A stretch of 64,000 nt of DNA from Chryseobacterium sp. 6424 (GCF_003692615.1 NZ_CP023540.1:2046001-2110000), one strand, 5' to 3'; shown: positions 45,435 to 54,198, counted from the first letter of the stretch. Notes: generated by a model from the sequence alone, not told the origin. Translations and numbers: made by a program.

Positions 45435-45896
45435 TTACACGCGTACAGTATCGGGCACCAACAATTCGTAATGGCCGCCGAAATTGATAATCTCTCGAAC
45501 GATACTGCTGCTGATGAAAGATTTGCTGGCAGAGGTCAACAGAAAGATGGTTTCAATTTTATTATTCTTGGTAAGCTCTCGGTTGGTTTGCGCAATGGCT
45601 TTTTCAAACTCGAAATCTGCGGGATTCCGTAGGCCTCTCAAGATGAAGTTTACGCCCCGGCTTCGGCAGTAATCAATGGTAAGTCCTTCGAAATGATCTA
45701 CCTCAATTTTCTCGTGTTTCGCAAAGGTATTTTTAATAAACTCCATTCGCTGCTCGAGGGAAAACATGTATTTTTTCTGTGAATTCTGCCCGATCGCGAT
45801 GATGATCTTATCAAAAAGCGGAATGGCTCTTTCTACAATATCATAATGCCCCAGCGTAATAGGATCGAAGGATCCGGGAAAAACGGCAACTCTCAT
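45435..45896 (-). CDS. coaD: Phosphopantetheine adenylyltransferase
   Basis: A 153-residue enzyme of the penultimate CoA step. It begins MRVAVFPGSFDPITLGHYDIVERA, with the (T/H)xGH nucleotide-binding motif as TLGH and FILRGLRNPADFEFE, and ends with the STSIVREI-like SSSIVREIINFGG. Length is family-standard. It follows ddl by 5 bases on the minus strand, so the pair forms one transcript. coaE lies 13 kb away in this window. Confidence 0.96.
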   Translation of the reverse strand: MRVAVFPGSFDPITLGHYDIVERAIPLFDKIIIAIGQNSQKKYMFSLEQRMEFIKNTFAKHEKIEVDHFEGLTIDYCRSRGVNFILRGLRNPADFEFEKAIAQTNRELTKNNKIETIFLLTSASKSFISSSIVREIINFGGHYELLVPDTVRV

Positions 45897-45901
45897 TAGT
45901 T

Positions 45902-46885
45902 TTATTTATTTAATGCTTTTTCTACCTCATTTCCACAAAGATCTTTAATCGAAATTCCGTAAATCTTTGCCTGTTGTGGCAGGATGGAGGCTGGTGAAAA
46001 GCCAGGATTTGTATTCATTTCCAGCATATATGGGATGCCGTTCATGATGATAAATTCGCTGCGAGAAAAACCGCTCATCCCGAGAGATTTGTAGGCTTTT
46101 TTAGCGATATCTTCAACTTGCAAACGGGTTTCTTCATCAATCCGGGCAGGCGTAATTTCCTCAGAGGCTCCTTCATACTTGGCTTCATAATCGAAAAACT
46201 CTTTATGAGGAACAATCTCAGTAATACCCAGCACGATAATTTGTCCCTGATAATCTACCACACCTACAGAAACCTCCATCCCATCAAGGGAACACTCTAT
46301 CAACACCTCGTCATCTTCAGCAAAAGCCACCTCCAGCGCTTTCTGAAATTCCGCGGAAGTCTTTACTTTTGAAATCCCCAGCGAAGAACCTGACTGATTG
46401 GGCTTTACAAATAGAGGAAGGCCCAGTTCAGCGACCACAGTCTCTGCATTCACCTCATCTCCTTTACGGATATAGATGCTTTTGGCGGAAGGGATGCCAT
46501 ATTTTGAAAGTACCGCCAGGGTATCTTTCTTATTGAAAGTAAGGGCACTCTGGTAAAAGCCACAGCCGGTATATTTTTGCCCGATTGTATCCCAATATGC
46601 CTGCAATTCGCCGTTTTCGCCCGGACGACCGTGGATGATATTGAAGCATACATCAAATTTCACCTCAAACCCGCTGTCGAGACTTACCGAAAAATCTGCT
46701 TTGTTTACGGGGAGTTTCTGCCCACGGTCATCCAGGAAATACCACTCGTCCTTCAGGATGATGACCTTATAAACGTTGTACAAATCGCGGTCGAGCGAGT
46801 CATAAATAAGTTGGCCGCTTTTCAGCGAAACTTTATATTCATCGGAGTATCCGCCCATCACTACGGCGATATTTTTCTTTTTCAT
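45902..46885 (-). CDS. ddl: D-alanine--D-alanine ligase
   Basis: A 327-residue ATP-grasp ligase making the D-Ala-D-Ala dipeptide for peptidoglycan. It begins with NIAVVMGGYSDEYKVSLKSG, a Bacteroidota Ddl start. The middle holds HGRPGENGELQAYWD and FVKPNQSGSSLGIS (ATP loop). The end carries MEVSVGVVDYQG and MLEMNTNPGFSPAS. A -7 box lies upstream and coaD follows 5 bases downstream. A second cell-wall gene, murB, is elsewhere in the window. Confidence 0.96.
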   Translation of the reverse strand: MKKKNIAVVMGGYSDEYKVSLKSGQLIYDSLDRDLYNVYKVIILKDEWYFLDDRGQKLPVNKADFSVSLDSGFEVKFDVCFNIIHGRPGENGELQAYWDTIGQKYTGCGFYQSALTFNKKDTLAVLSKYGIPSAKSIYIRKGDEVNAETVVAELGLPLFVKPNQSGSSLGISKVKTSAEFQKALEVAFAEDDEVLIECSLDGMEVSVGVVDYQGQIIVLGITEIVPHKEFFDYEAKYEGASEEITPARIDEETRLQVEDIAKKAYKSLGMSGFSRSEFIIMNGIPYMLEMNTNPGFSPASILPQQAKIYGISIKDLCGNEVEKALNK

Positions 46886-46903
46886 GGTAGATCTCTAAGT
46901 GAG

Positions 46904-46911
46904 CAAATTTA
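46904..46911 (-). promoter_or_regulatory. Likely -7 box of ddl-coaD
   Basis: The minus strand reads TAAATTTG, matching TAnnTTTG, 18 bases before the ddl ATG. No clear -33 element is seen. Confidence 0.5.
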
Positions 46912-47038
46912 AAACAAAATGTTTGAAAAGCGCTGTACGCAGGCTACAATCTACATACTTTACTGCTGGCTGACTTTTCCACCGAAATTTAAATAACTAA
47001 AACAGCGTGCTACGTTTTTATTTTGGATACAGAAACCT

Positions 47039-47046
47039 TATTTTTG
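47039..47046 (+). promoter_or_regulatory. Possible -7 box very close to lpxK
   Basis: TATTTTTG fits TAnnTTTG and ends only 6 bases before the lpxK ATG. If functional it would give a nearly leaderless transcript. Confidence 0.4.
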
Positions 47047-47052
47047 CACGGT

Positions 47053-48081
47053 ATGAAAAGATGGTATCTCTACCCTTTTTCCATCGGTTATCATGTGGTT
47101 ACGGCTGTACGTAACCGAATGTACGACTGGGGAATATTCAAATCAAAGAAGTTTAAAACTCCCATCATCAATGTGGGCAACCTCTCGGTAGGTGGCAGTG
47201 GCAAATCACCGATGGTGATGTACCTGGCTGATTTGCTGTCGCGGCATTACCGCACCGGTGTTCTTTCCCGTGGCTATGGGCGACTGACCAAAGGGTACGG
47301 AATCACCAATTACGATAGCAATTATAAAACGGTGGGTGATGAGGCGATGCAGCTGTTTGAAAGATACCGGAACCGCTTTGTCATCGGTGTGTCGGAAAAA
47401 CGGGTGCCGGGCGCTAAAAAAATGATCGCAGATATGGATCTGGATGTGCTGGTACTGGACGATGCTTACCAACACCGCGCCATAAAACCGGGATTCAACA
47501 TCCTGATGACCGATTATAACGACCCTTACTTCAAGGATTTTCTACTGCCTGCCGGTGATCTTCGCGAAAGCCGCAACGGGGCATCGAGAGCACAGATCAT
47601 CATGGTATCTAAATGTCCGGAAGATATTACCGAAGAGAAGAAACAGTTTTATATTTCGCGCATCAGGCCGCAGCATAACCAGAAAGTCTTTTTTTCGAGT
47701 ATTGGGTATGATGAGAACGTGTACAGTAAAGACAAATTTCTGCCCGACAACAATTTAGGCTATTACGATATTCTACTGGTAACCGGCATCGCGAACCCGA
47801 AACCTTTGCTGAAGCATCTTGCCAGATTCTCACAGCGTGTAAAGCACCTAAAGTTCAAAGACCATCACAATTTCACAGATCAGGACGTAAAAAACATCGT
47901 TAGCGAATACAAAAAACTCGGTGAGTATAAATTGATCCTGACTACAGAAAAAGATTACGTGCGCCTGAAAACCTTCGATTACCTCCGCGAATTGGTGTAT
48001 TACTGGCCTATCAACGTCATTATTGACCGGAAGGAAGATTTTGACAACACTATTTTGCATTATTCAGACGCCAAACACTAA
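47053..48081 (+). CDS. lpxK: Tetraacyldisaccharide 4'-kinase LpxK
   Basis: A 342-residue kinase that phosphorylates the lipid A disaccharide at position 4' at the inner membrane. The start MKRWYLYPFSIGYHVVTAVRNRMYDWG matches the family's amphipathic N-terminus; an upstream TTG start adding 10 residues is not supported. The P-loop is VGNLSVGGSGKSPM. The later DDAYQHRAIKPGFNILMTDY and ILTTEKDYVRLK are typical. It indicates lipid A synthesis and thus a Gram-negative outer membrane. Confidence 0.95.
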   Translation: MKRWYLYPFSIGYHVVTAVRNRMYDWGIFKSKKFKTPIINVGNLSVGGSGKSPMVMYLADLLSRHYRTGVLSRGYGRLTKGYGITNYDSNYKTVGDEAMQLFERYRNRFVIGVSEKRVPGAKKMIADMDLDVLVLDDAYQHRAIKPGFNILMTDYNDPYFKDFLLPAGDLRESRNGASRAQIIMVSKCPEDITEEKKQFYISRIRPQHNQKVFFSSIGYDENVYSKDKFLPDNNLGYYDILLVTGIANPKPLLKHLARFSQRVKHLKFKDHHNFTDQDVKNIVSEYKKLGEYKLILTTEKDYVRLKTFDYLRELVYYWPINVIIDRKEDFDNTILHYSDAKH

Positions 48082-48107
48082 GTATCATCACCTTCAATTG
48101 AATTTAA

Positions 48108-48115
48108 TAATTTTG
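48108..48115 (+). promoter_or_regulatory. Possible -7 box very close to dinB
   Basis: TAATTTTG ends 4 bases before the dinB ATG. A typical start 4-8 bases downstream would place the mRNA end at or near the start codon. Confidence 0.4.
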
Positions 48116-48119
48116 CCGT

Positions 48120-49211
48120 ATGACCCCGCAGCGCAAAATTATCCATGTTGATATGGATGCATTTTATGCATCTGTAGAGCAGCACGACAATCCCGAGCTT
48201 CGCGGCAAACCAATCGCTGTAGGTGGCGGGCAGTACGGTGTGGTGGCTGCCGCAAGTTATGAGGCCCGGAAATTCGGCGTACGCTCTGCCATGCCCGGGC
48301 GGCTGGCACAGCAAAAATGCCCACATCTAATTGTAGTGAAGCCACGTTTCCAGCGTTACAAAGAAATCTCGCTCCAAATCCGCAACATTTTCTATGAATA
48401 TACAGACCTTGTAGAACCGCTTTCCCTTGATGAGGCTTATCTGGATGTTACTGAAAATAAAAAAGGGATGGAGTCTGCCAACAACATTGCCCGCGAAATC
48501 CGTACACGTATATTCGAAGAAACCGGCCTTACCGCATCCGCCGGAATTTCTGTAAATAAATTCCTGGCCAAAGTTGCCTCTGATTATAATAAACCGAACG
48601 GACAAAAAACCATCCACCCAAGTCAGGTCCTAAAGTTCATGGAAGAGCTACCGATTGAAAAATTCTATGGTATCGGGAAAGTTACAGCCAATAAAATGCA
48701 TGAAATGCACATCTTCAAAGGTGCCGACCTGAAGAAAAAGACGCTGGAAGAACTTGTGCAACTTTTCGGTAAGTCTGGCAGTTACTATTATCAAGTCGTG
48801 CGCGGCGTACATAAAAGTGATGTAAAACCGCACCGGGTACAGAAAAGCGTAGGCGTTGAGGAGACTTTTTGGGAAAACCTGCTGGATGAAGAAGCTGTTT
48901 TTGAACAACTTAAAATCATCAGCGAAGACCTTGAAAGCAGGCTGCTGAAAAAGGAAATAAAAGGTAAATCTCTTACCCTGAAAATAAAATACAAAGATTT
49001 CACCCAATACACCCGCAGCACCACCCAAGATACATACTTCAGCGGTGCTACCGAATTTTTTGAAATGGCCAAAAAACTCTGGCAATTGCGCCCATTCGAT
49101 AAGCCGGTGCGGTTGCTTGGCCTTTCACTTTCCAGCCTCAACACACAGGAAAAAAAACAGGTTTCCGTACAGTTGAAGATTCCTTTTGAAGAAGGTTATT
49201 TTTCGGACTAA
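48120..49211 (+). CDS. dinB: DNA polymerase IV
   Basis: A 363-residue Y-family translesion polymerase. Catalytic acids lie in HVDMDAFYASVEQ (N-terminus) and in SLDEAYLDVT near residue 105. The little finger starts HRVQKSVGVEETF. The length is that of standard DinB. It has no SOS box that I can recognise. It follows lpxK by 38 bases. Confidence 0.96.
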   Translation: MTPQRKIIHVDMDAFYASVEQHDNPELRGKPIAVGGGQYGVVAAASYEARKFGVRSAMPGRLAQQKCPHLIVVKPRFQRYKEISLQIRNIFYEYTDLVEPLSLDEAYLDVTENKKGMESANNIAREIRTRIFEETGLTASAGISVNKFLAKVASDYNKPNGQKTIHPSQVLKFMEELPIEKFYGIGKVTANKMHEMHIFKGADLKKKTLEELVQLFGKSGSYYYQVVRGVHKSDVKPHRVQKSVGVEETFWENLLDEEAVFEQLKIISEDLESRLLKKEIKGKSLTLKIKYKDFTQYTRSTTQDTYFSGATEFFEMAKKLWQLRPFDKPVRLLGLSLSSLNTQEKKQVSVQLKIPFEEGYFSD

Positions 49212-49278
49212 CCAACATCTAACAGAACTTTGGCTACTGTTCTTACCATAGGTCAATCTCAGACACAATAGTTCCGTG

Positions 49279-49286
49279 TAATTTTG
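49279..49286 (+). promoter_or_regulatory. Likely -7 box of the YceI gene
   Basis: TAATTTTG lies 30 bases before the start at 49317. No TTTG element is found 19-21 bases upstream. Confidence 0.45.
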
Positions 49287-49316
49287 CAGTTGAAAATAAA
49301 CAATACAATTTATATC

Positions 49317-49991
49317 ATGAAAAAACTATCAGTTCTGGCATTATCCGTATTTCTGTTTGCCGCATCTTGTAAAGAATCAAAGACCGATACCGCTACTGTA
49401 GCCACCGAACAGGCTGTTGCTGAAAACACTGGCGACACCTTCACCGTAAATACCGACAGCAGCACCGTTAACTGGAAGGCCTATCATAAAGGAGGTCTTA
49501 ACCCAAGATTCGGGTTCACCAAGACCACCGGAACCCTGTCTGTAGAAAACGGAAACCTTACTTCCGGAAGCCTGGTATCAGACATCAATACGCTTACTAC
49601 AAGTCCTGACGCGGTAGACCCGACTATGAACGATGGTAAAACATCTGCAGATCTTGACGGTCACCTAAAAAGTGCAGATTTCTTCGATGTAGCAAAATAT
49701 CCTAATGTGAAATTCGATATTACCAAAGTGGAAGATCTTGCAGCCGGAACTGAAAGCAAAGTGGAAGGTGCCAACAAAACCATCAGTGGAAACTTGACCA
49801 TTAAAGATAAAACAGTAAACGTTACTTTCCCGGCTAAAGTAGAAGTGACTGGAAATACGGTAAACCTGACTTCAAAATTCACCATCAACCGTCAGGATTG
49901 GGGACTGGCTTACGGAACCGAAGGCGATCCGAAAGACTGGATGATTTCTCAGGAAGTGGATCTTGAACTTAACATCGTAGCAGCTAAATAA
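49317..49991 (+). CDS. YceI family lipoprotein
   Basis: A 224-residue protein with a lipoprotein signal (LALSVFLFAASC, Cys18). The mature part is a YceI lipocalin-like barrel: SSTVNWKAYHKGGLNPRFGFT, LDGHLKSADFFDVAKYPNVKFDI in parts and FTINRQDWGLAYG. The family binds isoprenoid or polyprenoid ligands in the envelope. The start at 49317 is used because it yields a complete signal peptide. A terminator follows. Confidence 0.92.
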   Translation: MKKLSVLALSVFLFAASCKESKTDTATVATEQAVAENTGDTFTVNTDSSTVNWKAYHKGGLNPRFGFTKTTGTLSVENGNLTSGSLVSDINTLTTSPDAVDPTMNDGKTSADLDGHLKSADFFDVAKYPNVKFDITKVEDLAAGTESKVEGANKTISGNLTIKDKTVNVTFPAKVEVTGNTVNLTSKFTINRQDWGLAYGTEGDPKDWMISQEVDLELNIVAAK

Positions 49992-50013
49992 ACTGCCGGA
50001 TATATCTTACAAT

Positions 50014-50042
50014 AAAGGCTGCATCTTGGTGCAGCCTTTTTT
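50014..50042 (+). terminator. Terminator of the YceI gene
   Basis: A perfect 10-bp stem (AAAGGCTGCA / TGCAGCCTTT) with a 6-base loop is followed by TTT(T), 22 bases past the stop. Confidence 0.9.
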
Positions 50043-50107
50043 ATTGTCCATACTTTTAAAATCAGTTATAAAAACTTTCGATCATGTTTTTATCACCAAA
50101 ATCTCCA

Positions 50108-50407
50108 TTAACTGTTAAGCGTAATTTTATCCAGGATATGATGCGTAGGCGTTTGCCCGGAAATCGTGATGAGTTTCACATGTTCTGGCAATACATTTTC
50201 CTTTAAATTCTGAATAAAGAAACTTGATTTTTCACCAAACAGGCGTAAATCTACAATCACCGCTTCCAAGTTCGCCTGCGAGCAGAGGTTAAAGACGCTT
50301 TGGGTTTCGGTAGGTTTCAGCACCTCAAACTTTTTCTGCTTTAGAAAATTAGAGACTCTGGACAGCGGATATATTTTATTATCGAGGATAAGAACTTTAC
50401 TTTTCAT
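50108..50407 (-). CDS. Short receiver-domain-like protein
   Basis: A 99-residue protein resembling the first half to two-thirds of a response-regulator receiver domain: KVLILDNKIYPLS with an acidic Asp9, then EAVIVDLRLFG with a candidate phosphoacceptor Asp53, and KLITISGQT at the position of the conserved Thr/Ser. The C-terminal part with the conserved Lys and last strand and helix is missing, and the usual second acidic residue near position 9 is Asn. It could be a degenerate, non-phosphorylated receiver. No kinase lies beside it. Confidence 0.6.
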   Translation of the reverse strand: MKSKVLILDNKIYPLSRVSNFLKQKKFEVLKPTETQSVFNLCSQANLEAVIVDLRLFGEKSSFFIQNLKENVLPEHVKLITISGQTPTHHILDKITLNS

Positions 50408-50604
50408 AATTCGTTTTCAGGTATTTATACAATTACAGTGCCTAATCGTGCCAAAGTATGTAAAAGATTCATTTTTAATAAGATATTTTCTTCATCTGAT
50501 GATTTTAATAGGAGACCTAACCATGAAAATCAAACCACACAAACCCACCCTCCTCTGTTTGGGGATGGTTTTTGCTACCTACAGTGCATTAAACATTTTT
50601 ATGC

Positions 50605-52101
50605 ATGAACCCGACGATGATTCAGTATTTCCATTGGTATTCCGATGGGGATTCCACACTATATGATGAGGTAAAAGAAAACGCAGCGTATCTGAAACAA
50701 CTTGGCATCTCCGCAGTATGGCTGCCACCGGCCTACAAAGCCTCTGGTGGTGGGTTTTCCGTAGGTTACGATCCTTATGACCTCTACGACTTGGGCGAAT
50801 TTGACCAAAAAGGCACTATTGCCACCAAATATGGCTCCAAGGAACAGTATCTTTCTGCCTGTAAAACCCTTCAAAACCATCAAATCTCTGTCATCGCAGA
50901 TATTGTACTGAATCATAAGGCAGGCGGCGATGAGAAAGAAGTCTTCCATGCTATCAAAGTCAATCCAGAGAACCGCCTCGAATACCTTTCAGAACCCTTT
51001 GAAATTGAAAGTTATACCAAATTCACCTTCCCTGGCAGAAATGGGCAGTATTCAGATTTTGAATGGAATTTCACCTGTTTTTCCGGGGTAGATTTTGCCG
51101 AAGGCGAAGAAGGCATCTTCCAGATCATACATGAACATGGGGAAGGCTGGGAGGACATGATTGATGATGAAAAAGGCAATTACGATTACCTGATGTATAA
51201 TGACATCGAACACCGTAACCCATTTGTGCGGGAAGAGCTTAATACCTGGGCTCAGTGGTACCATGACCAGGTTTTCTTTGATGGTGTAAGACTGGATGCC
51301 GTGAAACACCAGTCGCCGGATTTCTATAAAGAATGGCTTTACACCCTGCGCACCAATACCGGCAAAAACATTTTTGCCGTTGGCGAATATTGGGCGCCAG
51401 GCGAACTCCACCTGCTCGAAAGATATATTGAAGCTACCGAGGGTTGCATGAGCCTGTTTGATTCCTCATTGCAAAATAATTTTCACCAAGCTTCTTTATC
51501 TGGTGGCGATTATGACCTACGAACGATATTTGATGAAACATTAACGCAAGCCAACCCTACCCTTTCAGTCACAGTAGTTGACAATCACGATACCCAACCG
51601 CTTCAGGCACTGCAAGCGCCAGTTGAAGAATGGTTCAAACCTTTGGCATATGCGCTCATCCTTTTGCGGCAAGATGGGTATCCCTGTGTATTTTATCCAG
51701 ATCTGTTTGGGGCACATTATACCGATAAGGACCATGAGGGCAACGATCAGGAAATCTTCTTAAATAAAGTGGACGGTATCGAGGCATTACTGCAAGCCCG
51801 ACAATTATTCGCCTATGGCACGCAACATGATTACTTCGATGAAGCCCATTGCCTGGGCTGGGTTCGTGAAGGTGATGCCGAACATCATGGCTGCGCGGTC
51901 GTACTAAGCAACAGGGAAGCCTCTTACCGTGCGATGGCGATCGGGGAGAGATATGCAGGGCAACAGTTTTACGACTATCTGGGCAGGTGCAGCGAGCAGG
52001 TGATTATTGATGAAAACGGTTGGGGGAATTTTCCGGTGCCGGCCGGGAATGTTAGCGTTTGGGTAACGACAGCACACCAAAATCCAACCCCGAATAATTA
52101 G
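50605..52101 (+). CDS. amyA: Cytosolic alpha-amylase (AmyA-like, GH13)
   Basis: A 498-residue glycoside hydrolase starting MNPTMIQYFHWY, close to the E. coli cytoplasmic AmyA (which starts MRNPTLLQCFHWY). Catalytic residues are Asp231 in GVRLDAVKH, Glu261 in FAVGEYW and Asp329 in VDNHDTQ. Segments such as GYDPYDLYDLGEFDQKG and EAPVEPWFKPLAYALILLR-like QAPVEEWFKPLAYALILLR match AmyA. No signal peptide is present, so it would degrade internal malto-oligosaccharides or glycogen. A stop in frame just upstream of 50605 confirms this start. Confidence 0.93.
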   Translation: MNPTMIQYFHWYSDGDSTLYDEVKENAAYLKQLGISAVWLPPAYKASGGGFSVGYDPYDLYDLGEFDQKGTIATKYGSKEQYLSACKTLQNHQISVIADIVLNHKAGGDEKEVFHAIKVNPENRLEYLSEPFEIESYTKFTFPGRNGQYSDFEWNFTCFSGVDFAEGEEGIFQIIHEHGEGWEDMIDDEKGNYDYLMYNDIEHRNPFVREELNTWAQWYHDQVFFDGVRLDAVKHQSPDFYKEWLYTLRTNTGKNIFAVGEYWAPGELHLLERYIEATEGCMSLFDSSLQNNFHQASLSGGDYDLRTIFDETLTQANPTLSVTVVDNHDTQPLQALQAPVEEWFKPLAYALILLRQDGYPCVFYPDLFGAHYTDKDHEGNDQEIFLNKVDGIEALLQARQLFAYGTQHDYFDEAHCLGWVREGDAEHHGCAVVLSNREASYRAMAIGERYAGQQFYDYLGRCSEQVIIDENGWGNFPVPAGNVSVWVTTAHQNPTPNN

Positions 52102-52145
52102 TCTTAAAATATACTAATATGCAAGGTAAATAAATATTATTTTAC

Positions 52146-52153
52146 TAATTTTG
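52146..52153 (+). promoter_or_regulatory. Likely -7 box of the radical-SAM repair module
   Basis: TAATTTTG lies 23 bases before the start at 52177 in the 75-base gap after amyA. Confidence 0.45.
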
Positions 52154-52176
52154 CTTTGTAAAGTTAACATAATAAA

Positions 52177-53433
52177 ATGAATTTTGAGCGCATCCAGGAG
52201 AAATTAGAAATACTTGCAGACGCTGCCAAGTATGATGTATCTTGCTCTTCCAGTGGTGGTAACAGAAAAAACAAAGGCGGTTTAGGCAACAGCCACGCCT
52301 CTGGCATCTGCCACACCTATACCGAAGACGGGCGTTGTGTATCGCTGTTGAAAATACTGCTCACCAACCACTGCATTTACGATTGCGCCTATTGCGTATC
52401 GCGCAAAACCAATGATGTAAAACGTGCCGCTTTTACGGTAGAAGAAGTGGTAGAGCTTACCATTAATTTCTACCGCCGGAACTATATCGAGGGGCTTTTC
52501 CTGAGTTCAGGGATTTTCAAAGACTCCGATACTACCATGGAAAGACTCGTACGGGTGGCCAAAAAACTTCGGCTCGAGCATCATTTCAATGGTTACATTC
52601 ACCTCAAATCCATTCCTGGTGCCAGTGATGAACTAATGAAAGAAGCCGGGCTGTACGCAGACCGACTTTCGATCAATATTGAGATTCCTACAGAAAAAGG
52701 CCTTAAACTTCTGGCGCCCGATAAGTCTCATTCAGAAATGATAAAACCCATGAGTTTGGTAAAAAACGAACTCATCCTGTATAAAGAAGAGAAAAAAATC
52801 TTCCGGAAAGTCCCGAAATTCGCCCCTGCCGGCCAGTCCACGCAGATGATTGTCGGCGCTACCAACGAAACCGACCTTAAAATCATTAAAGTTGCCGACC
52901 ATTTTTATCAGAATTTCAATCTGAAGCGCGTGTACTATTCCGGGTATGTACCGGTTTTGGAAGACAGCCGCTTACCTTCCGTGCATTCGCAAGTCCCCGT
53001 ACAGCGTGAAAACCGGTTGTACCAGGCCGATTGGCTGATGCGGTTTTATGGTTTTGAAGCCAACGAAATTCTGGACCCTGCAAACCCGTTTCTCGACCTT
53101 GAAATTGATCCTAAATTAGCCTGGGCACTTCGCAACCGTGAAAGATTTCCGGTGAACATCAACACAGCGCCTAAAGAAATGATTTTACGCGTGCCTGGAA
53201 TCGGCACTAAATCAGTAGCAAAAATTTTAATGGCACGCCGGTTTCAGAAACTGACACTTGAGAATCTGAAAAAAATGGGCGTTGCCGTCAACCGTGCCAA
53301 ATATTTCGTGGAGTTTGAAAGCACCAATGTTTTTAACCGCTTTATTGATGAGCAAAATTTTCGAAATATTATCCTAAATGGTATGAAATCAAAATTCCAT
53401 AATCCTTTTTCACAACAACTTTCACTTTTCTAA
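52177..53433 (+). CDS. Putative DNA modification/repair radical SAM protein
   Basis: A 418-residue radical-SAM enzyme. The cluster-binding motif CIYDCAYC uses Cys66, Cys70 and Cys73 (CxxxCxxC). A conserved-looking N-terminal YDVSCSSSGGNRKNKG precedes it. The C-terminal region from about residue 325 holds a helix-hairpin-helix (MILRVPGIGTKSVAKILMARRF) that can bind DNA. These features match the putative DNA repair radical-SAM family (TIGR03916), related in fold to spore photoproduct lyase. It ends at TAA 53431-53433, exactly one base before the partner's ATG, so the two are a translationally coupled pair. Confidence 0.88.
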   Translation: MNFERIQEKLEILADAAKYDVSCSSSGGNRKNKGGLGNSHASGICHTYTEDGRCVSLLKILLTNHCIYDCAYCVSRKTNDVKRAAFTVEEVVELTINFYRRNYIEGLFLSSGIFKDSDTTMERLVRVAKKLRLEHHFNGYIHLKSIPGASDELMKEAGLYADRLSINIEIPTEKGLKLLAPDKSHSEMIKPMSLVKNELILYKEEKKIFRKVPKFAPAGQSTQMIVGATNETDLKIIKVADHFYQNFNLKRVYYSGYVPVLEDSRLPSVHSQVPVQRENRLYQADWLMRFYGFEANEILDPANPFLDLEIDPKLAWALRNRERFPVNINTAPKEMILRVPGIGTKSVAKILMARRFQKLTLENLKKMGVAVNRAKYFVEFESTNVFNRFIDEQNFRNIILNGMKSKFHNPFSQQLSLF

Positions 53434-54198
53434 ATGACCACCCTGGTGTATGACGGAAGCTTCGGCGGACTGATGACCGCTGTTTTCGAGGTATTCGAAT
53501 ACCGTTTTGCGCCTGCCAAAATCATCAGTAAAAGTGATTATCACCAAGAAGATATTTTTGCCGAAACACGCCAAGTAATTACAGATGAAACAAAATCTGA
53601 CCGGGTAATTGCCCGCCTTGAAAAAAGCCTGGGCAAAACCGGCATCAGGCAGTTACTAATGGTATATCTTTCTGAACGCAGCGATGCCGGAAACCTGATA
53701 CTTTCTGCTGTGAGACAAGCGATAAACGCACCACAGGAAAACGTACTGCAGAATTTCGGCAATGATGACATCATGGAAATCGCGAAAATAAGCAAAAGTA
53801 TGGCAAGGGAAATCCACCGCCTGCACGCTTTTGTACGTTTCGAAAAGTTGGAAGACGGCAGTTTCTTTGCCAAGACCGAGCCTGACTTCAATGTGTTGCC
53901 AGTGGCGTTTAAGTTCTTTAAAGACCGTTATGCGGATCAGAAATGGATGATTTTCGACCTCAAAAGGAACTTTGGCGTTTACTATGACCTTAAAAATACT
54001 GAATTTTTCTATCCGGAAACAGAGCAGTTGCTGCTGTTGAAAAATGCCCAAAACCTGCACCATACCGAAGAAAAGAAATACCAAAAACTGTGGCAGCGCT
54101 ACTTTACAAAGACCAATATCACCGAGCGGAAAAACCTGAAACTGCACATTCAGCATGTCCCGAAGCGTTACTGGAAATACCTCACTGAAAAATTTTAA
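53434..54198 (+). CDS. DUF4130 family putative DNA repair protein, partner of the radical-SAM gene
   Basis: A 254-residue protein of the DUF4130/TIGR03915 group, which occurs with the radical-SAM protein above and elsewhere fused to a UdgX-type uracil-DNA glycosylase. It starts TTLVYDGSFGGLMTAVFEVFEYR, the N-terminal signature of the group, and continues with MAREIHRLHAFVRFEKLEDG, LDGSFFAKTEPDFNVLP-like GSFFAKTEPDFNVLPVAFKFFKDRYADQ. No signal peptide is present. The start codon directly abuts the partner's stop. No catalytic motif is assigned by eye. Confidence 0.85.
   Translation: MTTLVYDGSFGGLMTAVFEVFEYRFAPAKIISKSDYHQEDIFAETRQVITDETKSDRVIARLEKSLGKTGIRQLLMVYLSERSDAGNLILSAVRQAINAPQENVLQNFGNDDIMEIAKISKSMAREIHRLHAFVRFEKLEDGSFFAKTEPDFNVLPVAFKFFKDRYADQKWMIFDLKRNFGVYYDLKNTEFFYPETEQLLLLKNAQNLHHTEEKKYQKLWQRYFTKTNITERKNLKLHIQHVPKRYWKYLTEKF

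Noticed and set aside
50448..50666. An ORF with a signal-peptide-like segment just upstream of and overlapping the amylase start
   Set aside because: It is out of frame with the amylase, ends in random-looking sequence and the amylase already starts as a typical cytosolic AmyA; an in-frame stop lies just upstream of 50605, so no hidden signal peptide is joined.
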